In this document: positions 60,075-64,000 of the stretch, one piece after another | Numbering within the stretch: the first letter of the stretch is position 1 | Layout of the letters: each line of letters begins with the position of its first letter | NCBI GenBank assembly: GCA_965249745.1 | Contig: OZ252252.1 | Coordinates: forward strand, 2,542,001-2,606,000 | Length of the DNA stretch: 64,000 nucleotides | Source: JANYHH01 sp965249745 | GTDB taxonomy: Bacteria; Deinococcota; Deinococci; Deinococcales; JAAFIG01 | Reading direction: 5' to 3' | Notes under the pieces: model-generated | What the model saw: the letters and a program-made list of their open reading frames with translations, nothing else | Told to the model about the DNA's origin: nothing | Databases searched by the model: none | Made by a program: the position numbers and the translations under genes

Positions 60075-61412
60075 TTATCTCGAGCCAACTACAGTCTCTC
60101 GAGCGTGAACGCGGTCGCCGCCGATCCAGACCTCGCGGATGCTCTCTGACCCCGCCAGCGCGAACGTCGCCGCCAGGCAACGCTCCATGCCCTCCGCGTG
60201 CTGAAACACCTGCTCTAATGGATCGCCCGCCGGGGGCTTGATCCAGACCGCATCGAAGGCTTTCCCGACCGTAAAATCCCCGACGGTTTCCTCGAGACCC
60301 AGCGCTTCCGCCCCGGCTTTGGTGGACAGGTACAACATCTGGGCCGCGTTCATCATCGCACCGTCCGGCGCGAGTCGCTGCAAGCTGTAGGCCTGTAACG
60401 CCTCCTTCAGCACGCCGTAGCCCGTGCCACCGCCAACATCGGTCCCGAGCGCGAAGCGAACACCGTGGTTTAGGTGCGCCCGCATCTTGAAAAAGCCGCT
60501 GCCAATCGCGGCGTTGCTGCACGGGCAATGCGCCACACTGGAACCTGCGGCTGACAACCGCTCGAGTTCGGAATCGGAGGCGTGCAGGTTGTGGGCCAGC
60601 ACCGAATGGCGACCGATCAACCCGAACCGCTGATACGTCTCGAGGTAATCTTGCGCCCACGGAAAGAGCGTTCGCACGGTTTGAATCTCGCGGTCGTTCT
60701 CGTTGATGTGGGTGTGAAACCGAGCGCCAGGGGTTTCTTCCAGGAGCGTCTGGCAGACCTCCAGCATGGCTTCACTGGCGGAGAGCGCGAAGCGCGGCAT
60801 GACGGTGTACGCGGCCCGCCCCACGCCATGAAAGCGCCGGATCAACTCGCGCCCGTCATTCAGAGCCTGCGCTGGCGTCTGATGCAACTCGGGGCGCAAC
60901 AACCGATCCGAGATCACCATGCCGCTGCACACCCGCACCCCTCGAGCCTCAGCCTCCTGAAACAGCGCCGCCTGAGCGCCAGCAAAATGTGCCCCGAAAA
61001 CCATGGCCGTCGTCGTGCCGTGCATCAGCAGCGCCCGCACGAACGCCTCCGCCACGCCGCTTGCGTAATCAACATCCGCCATCCGCGCCTCTTCCGGCAA
61101 GGTGTTCTGCTCTAACCAGTCCAACAGCGTCATGCCCAGCCCGCCGATCACGCGCACCTGCGGAAAGTGAATGTGGGCATCCACGAAGCCTGGCAGTAGC
61201 AGCCCGCCGCGCAAATCTCGAGTCTCCTCGAGCGGGTATTGGCGCAGCAGATCAGCGTAATCCTCGAGCGCAATGATGCGGCCATTCTGCACCAGCACCC
61301 CGGCGTCCTCCACGACCTCGAGTGAGCCGCCCCGGAAGGGGTTCTCTGGCGTGTGCATGACGGTGGCGCGGTAAATCACGGGTTCATCCTGTTCGAGTCG
61401 AAGTTTTACCAC
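60075..61412 (-). CDS. guaD: Guanine deaminase
   Basis: 445 residues from GTG 61412, 4 nt after TACCTT. Amidohydrolase fold with metal ligands in PGFVDAHIHFPQ, HTHINENDREI, SVLAHNLHASDSE and ALGTDVGGGTGYG; AHCPCSNAAIGSG matches guanine deaminase rather than the chlorohydrolase group. It turns guanine into xanthine. With uricase and partners it forms a purine-degradation set, though xanthine dehydrogenase is not in the window. Confidence 0.93.
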   Translation of the reverse strand: MVKLRLEQDEPVIYRATVMHTPENPFRGGSLEVVEDAGVLVQNGRIIALEDYADLLRQYPLEETRDLRGGLLLPGFVDAHIHFPQVRVIGGLGMTLLDWLEQNTLPEEARMADVDYASGVAEAFVRALLMHGTTTAMVFGAHFAGAQAALFQEAEARGVRVCSGMVISDRLLRPELHQTPAQALNDGRELIRRFHGVGRAAYTVMPRFALSASEAMLEVCQTLLEETPGARFHTHINENDREIQTVRTLFPWAQDYLETYQRFGLIGRHSVLAHNLHASDSELERLSAAGSSVAHCPCSNAAIGSGFFKMRAHLNHGVRFALGTDVGGGTGYGVLKEALQAYSLQRLAPDGAMMNAAQMLYLSTKAGAEALGLEETVGDFTVGKAFDAVWIKPPAGDPLEQVFQHAEGMERCLAATFALAGSESIREVWIGGDRVHARETVVGSR

Positions 61413-61748
61413 ACCAAAGGTATTCTCGTAGTGCTACGCCTACCCGACCCATCTCAAGCGTCCCATCCAGCTCGAGGTGAGGCTCGAGTCTTAGGTTTTT
61501 CGTGGGGTTTGGCATCCAAACCCGGCCACCATCGTTCTTTCTCGAGACCCGCAAATCACCGTTGCTCGAGAAAGACATGCTTGAGAAAGACATTCGCCGC
61601 GCTCACCCCACGCACCCGTGACGAGAAGCGAAATAGTGCGTTCGCAAGAGGTGAAATGGGTGACGCTCAAAGGCTTCAATTCCCCAACCAAGCGGGGCGA
61701 ACCGAAGTCCGCCCCAGTTTCTTTTGAGACGCAATCCGCTCGAGAGAT
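61413..61748. other. Intergenic region with CTCGAG hairpin and direct repeat
   Basis: No gene supported. CTTTCTCGAG (61537-61546) faces CTCGAGAAAG (61565-61574), a 10-bp stem. CTCGAGAAAGACAT (61565-61578) is repeated as CTTGAGAAAGACAT (61580-61593). The hairpin lies downstream of the BMP gene and could end its transcript. Confidence 0.45.
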
Positions 61749-62906
61749 TTACTTTTTTGGTTCGTCCGCGACTTCGCCGGTCACGCCGGGCGCGACCCAA
61801 GCCATGCTGCTCAGATCGCCGATGCTGGCGACCTTTCCGGCTGGAACGCGCAGGATGCCGTTGCGGTCCTTGATCGGGCCGGTGTACGGGTCAAAGGTCG
61901 GCTTGGCGCTGCTCATGTCCTTCACCAACGCCAGCACGCGGTCGTAGACGCTGACTTTCTTGCCGGAAACCGTGACCATGACTTGCTTCAGTTGCGGCGC
62001 GAACTTCGGGTTGATTGGCATTCCGTCCTGAGCGCCCAGCTCGACGGCTTTCTCGCGGAGCAACCACCAGTAGTCCACATTCGCCAGGTTCTTCGTGGTG
62101 TACGTGCCCGCCACGACCTTCTTCATAAAGTCAATGTAGACCTTGTCCCAGTGAACGATCTGCCCGGAGACCACGGTCTCGGGGCTGTACTTGTACATGC
62201 TGTTGTAGTGCGAGAAGCTTGGGATGCCCTTCTTGGCGGTGGTCTGAACGACGGTTGCGGTGTCCTCGGTAAAAGCGAGAATATCGTTGCCCTCGGACAT
62301 CAGCGCTTCGGCGGCTTCCTTGGCTTTGACCGGATCGAACCAAGCGCTGATCCACTTGACGTTGATCGTGGCTTTCGGGTTGACGGCCCTCGCCCCCAGC
62401 GCGAAGGCGCTGATGTGACGCTTCAGCTCCGGGATTGGGAACGCGCCGACGTAACCGAGCTTCCCGGACTTGGAAAGGGCGGCCGCCATCATGCCGTTCA
62501 GATAGTAAACCTGATAGAAGTCCGCCATGTAGGTGGCCAGGTTGGCGTTGCGCTTGTACCCGGCGTTGTGCGCGAAGATGACATCGGGGTACTTCTGCGC
62601 TGCCGCCAGGGTTTCATCCATGTAGCCGAAGCTGGTCGTGAAGATGACCTTGCAGCCGTCCGCAACGAACTTGTCAATCACCGGCGTGGCTTCGCCCTCC
62701 TTGACGGACTCGACGTATTTCGTCTCCAATCCAGGGATGGCTTTTTCCAGGGCCAGACGCCCCTCGTTGTGGGCGAAGGTCCAGCCGACATCGCCGATCG
62801 GTCCGACGTACACGAAGCAGGTCTTCGGCAGGGCGTTCTGAGCGCCGGTGGTGAGCGTGACAGCCATGAGTGCTGCCAGAGACGTGACCAACAATTGTTT
62901 CCTCAT
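61749..62906 (-). CDS. BMP-family purine nucleoside/base-binding protein
   Basis: 385 residues from ATG 62906, after AGGAGGT; upstream open frame ignored. MRKQLLVTSLAALMAVTLTTGAQ is a signal peptide without a lipobox. CFVYVGPIGDVGWTFAHNEGRLALEK is the start of the PBP1-BMP domain; TTSFGYMDETLAAAQKYPDVIFAHNAGYKRN continues it. It delivers nucleosides or purine bases to the ABC permease encoded next. The setting beside guaD and uricase suggests purines. Confidence 0.9.
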   Translation of the reverse strand: MRKQLLVTSLAALMAVTLTTGAQNALPKTCFVYVGPIGDVGWTFAHNEGRLALEKAIPGLETKYVESVKEGEATPVIDKFVADGCKVIFTTSFGYMDETLAAAQKYPDVIFAHNAGYKRNANLATYMADFYQVYYLNGMMAAALSKSGKLGYVGAFPIPELKRHISAFALGARAVNPKATINVKWISAWFDPVKAKEAAEALMSEGNDILAFTEDTATVVQTTAKKGIPSFSHYNSMYKYSPETVVSGQIVHWDKVYIDFMKKVVAGTYTTKNLANVDYWWLLREKAVELGAQDGMPINPKFAPQLKQVMVTVSGKKVSVYDRVLALVKDMSSAKPTFDPYTGPIKDRNGILRVPAGKVASIGDLSSMAWVAPGVTGEVADEPKK

Positions 62907-62967
62907 ACCCCTACCTCCTGTAATGCCCCAGCAACTCGAGTCAAACTTGAGGCTCGAGGTGTAGGTG

Positions 62968-63828
62968 TTACCGTTCCCCACGCTGATACGGCTTCCCGAG
63001 GCTCTCAGGCGCAGCGCCCTGCTGCCCCCTGGAACCCGCCAACGCCAGCACCACAATAACAAGTAAATAGGGCATCGCAGCAAATACTTCCGTGGGGACA
63101 CCGACACTGCCCTGCAAGCGGAACTGCAAGAAGTACAGGACACCAAAAAATAAACTGCCGAACACCGCCCGTAGGGGATTCCAGCCGACGAAAATCACCA
63201 GTGCGACCGCCACCCAACCCAATCCGACCGTCATGCCGTCCGTCCACGATGGACGGTACGCGATGCTCAGGAACGCGCCCGCCGCCCCCGCCAGCGCCCC
63301 ACCGAACGCCACCGCCAGCACCCGCACCAGCGTGACGTTCAACCCGAGCACGTCGGCGGCCGCCGGATTCTCGCCAACGGAACGCAGCAGCAAACCAGCT
63401 CTGGTGTAGTAAAAGACGAAGCTCAGCACTCCCGCCAAGACTAAAGCGCCGACCGTGAACGGCCATTCCGGCGCTTGATTAAATAGCGGCAGACCCTCGA
63501 AGCGTTTTCCTAACAGTCCGGCCACGCCCAGCCCGAGCGTGGACAGCGCCAAGCCCGACACGAACTGATTGGCTCGCAGCGCGAGCGTCACGAAGGCGTG
63601 CAAGAGCGCCGCGAGCGCTCCGACCGCCATTGCCAGTAAGACCGCCAACACCAAGTTGCCACCGTTGTACGCGACCGCGAACCCCGCCAGCGCCCCAAGG
63701 GCCATCATGCCCTCGACGCCCAGGTTCGCCACGCCGCTCCGCTCGTTGACAATCGCCCCCAGACTGGCCAGCAACAGCGGCGTCCCGAACGAGGCGGCTC
63801 GAGTCAGCGCGGTGACGATCTCATTCAT
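62968..63828 (-). CDS. ABC transporter permease, nucleoside/purine type (NupQ-like)
   Basis: 286 residues. ASFGTPLLLASLGAIVNERSGVANLGVEGMMALGALAGF is the family start block, followed by RANQFVSGLALSTLGLGVAGL. About eight helices. Slightly shorter than the 308-residue paralogue at 9945. It lies upstream of the BMP gene in the same direction; ATPase and partner permease are presumably beyond the window edge. Its ATG overlaps the previous frame by 8 nt. Confidence 0.9.
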   Translation of the reverse strand: MNEIVTALTRAASFGTPLLLASLGAIVNERSGVANLGVEGMMALGALAGFAVAYNGGNLVLAVLLAMAVGALAALLHAFVTLALRANQFVSGLALSTLGLGVAGLLGKRFEGLPLFNQAPEWPFTVGALVLAGVLSFVFYYTRAGLLLRSVGENPAAADVLGLNVTLVRVLAVAFGGALAGAAGAFLSIAYRPSWTDGMTVGLGWVAVALVIFVGWNPLRAVFGSLFFGVLYFLQFRLQGSVGVPTEVFAAMPYLLVIVVLALAGSRGQQGAAPESLGKPYQRGER

Positions 63829-64000
63829 GAGTTTGCGCTTCCGTCTGGTAGCTGACGTTGTAGGGGAGTGGAATGCCGTTTTGGATCAGGCTGTTTTGTA
63901 TTAATCTCTGTTCGTACACCACCAGATAGCCCAGCAGTATCTCCTCAACGCCCATTAATTCGTCAACGCATTCCTCGAGCGTCGCCGCCGTAGCTTGTTG
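63821..64000 (-). CDS. Partial ORF, HicB/UPF0150-like C-terminus
   Basis: Open from the window edge to TGA at 63823-63821, giving 59 codons: ATLEECVDELMGVEEILLGYLVVYEQRLIQNSLIQNGIPLP in part. The TLEEC-x-EL start and the amphipathic helix after it recall HicB/UPF0150 antitoxins, which are partner proteins of HicA. It overlaps the permease start by 8 nt. Too short to be sure. Confidence 0.45.
   Translation of the reverse strand, partial: QQATAATLEECVDELMGVEEILLGYLVVYEQRLIQNSLIQNGIPLPYNVSYQTEAQTHE

Overview
The window looks like chromosomal DNA of a Deinococcota bacterium, probably of the Deinococcus side rather than Thermus. GC is roughly 60 percent by eye. The evidence is an archaeal-type AspRS2, a TrmB with a long C-terminal extension, and many start codons lying 5-8 nt downstream of a TANNNT -10 box (leaderless mRNAs). 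No rRNA operon, CRISPR array, phage or complete insertion sequence is visible. Most of the window is ordinary housekeeping and metabolic DNA in short operons. The most striking global feature is a huge excess of the palindrome CTCGAG, in genes, in intergenic DNA and inside terminator stems.

Layout. 1-3.7 kb: end of a flavin monooxygenase, an Ig-fold lipoprotein, and aspS2 behind a leader peptide/attenuator rich in Asn and Asp codons. 3.7-7.7 kb: ABC-F ATPase with a long structured leader, trmB, tRNA-Glu, an unknown gene. 7.9-12.8 kb: two nucleoside-type ABC permeases, pseudouridine-5'-phosphate glycosidase, RodZ-like protein. 13-16 kb: purU, ychF, a lipoprotein, a thioesterase. 16-21.5 kb: an ilv region (leader-peptide attenuator, ilvB, ilvN, a small unknown, a frameshifted LMW phosphatase, a tandem GNAT, ilvC); ilvB and ilvC share a GntR-like operator. 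21.6-31.2 kb: GNAT, TrmA/RumA-family methyltransferase, KimA-like K+ importer with a leaderless upstream ORF, exonuclease, DUF1684, TPR protein, miaA, tRNA-Val, infC, CDGSH protein, GGDEF protein.

31.3-33.7 kb: a BNR/Asp-box protein coupled to a ubiquitin-like MoaD/ThiS protein ending in GG, with an E1-like ThiF enzyme converging on it. 33.7-38.1 kb: a GntR-controlled set (2-oxoadipate dioxygenase/decarboxylase, aldehyde dehydrogenase, saccharopine dehydrogenase-like) that reads as lysine/2-aminoadipate catabolism. 38.3-43.6 kb: RNHCP protein, GNAT, two cytochromes P450, TetR with a clear operator and a MITE-like repeat in its 5' leader. 43.7-47 kb: carB with an upstream attenuator. 47-50 kb: small unknowns, PhyH oxygenase, a GH4 glycosidase gene broken by a 1-nt frameshift.

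50.4-57.5 kb: a TetR-controlled envelope cluster: RND/MMPL exporter, c-type cytochrome, copper type II monooxygenase, LolA-like protein and an outer-membrane barrel. This is the best candidate for an undescribed system. 57.5-64 kb: purine salvage, breakdown and uptake (phosphoribosyltransferase, HIU hydrolase, uricase, OHCU decarboxylase, guanine deaminase, BMP binding protein, permease), ending in a truncated HicB-like ORF.
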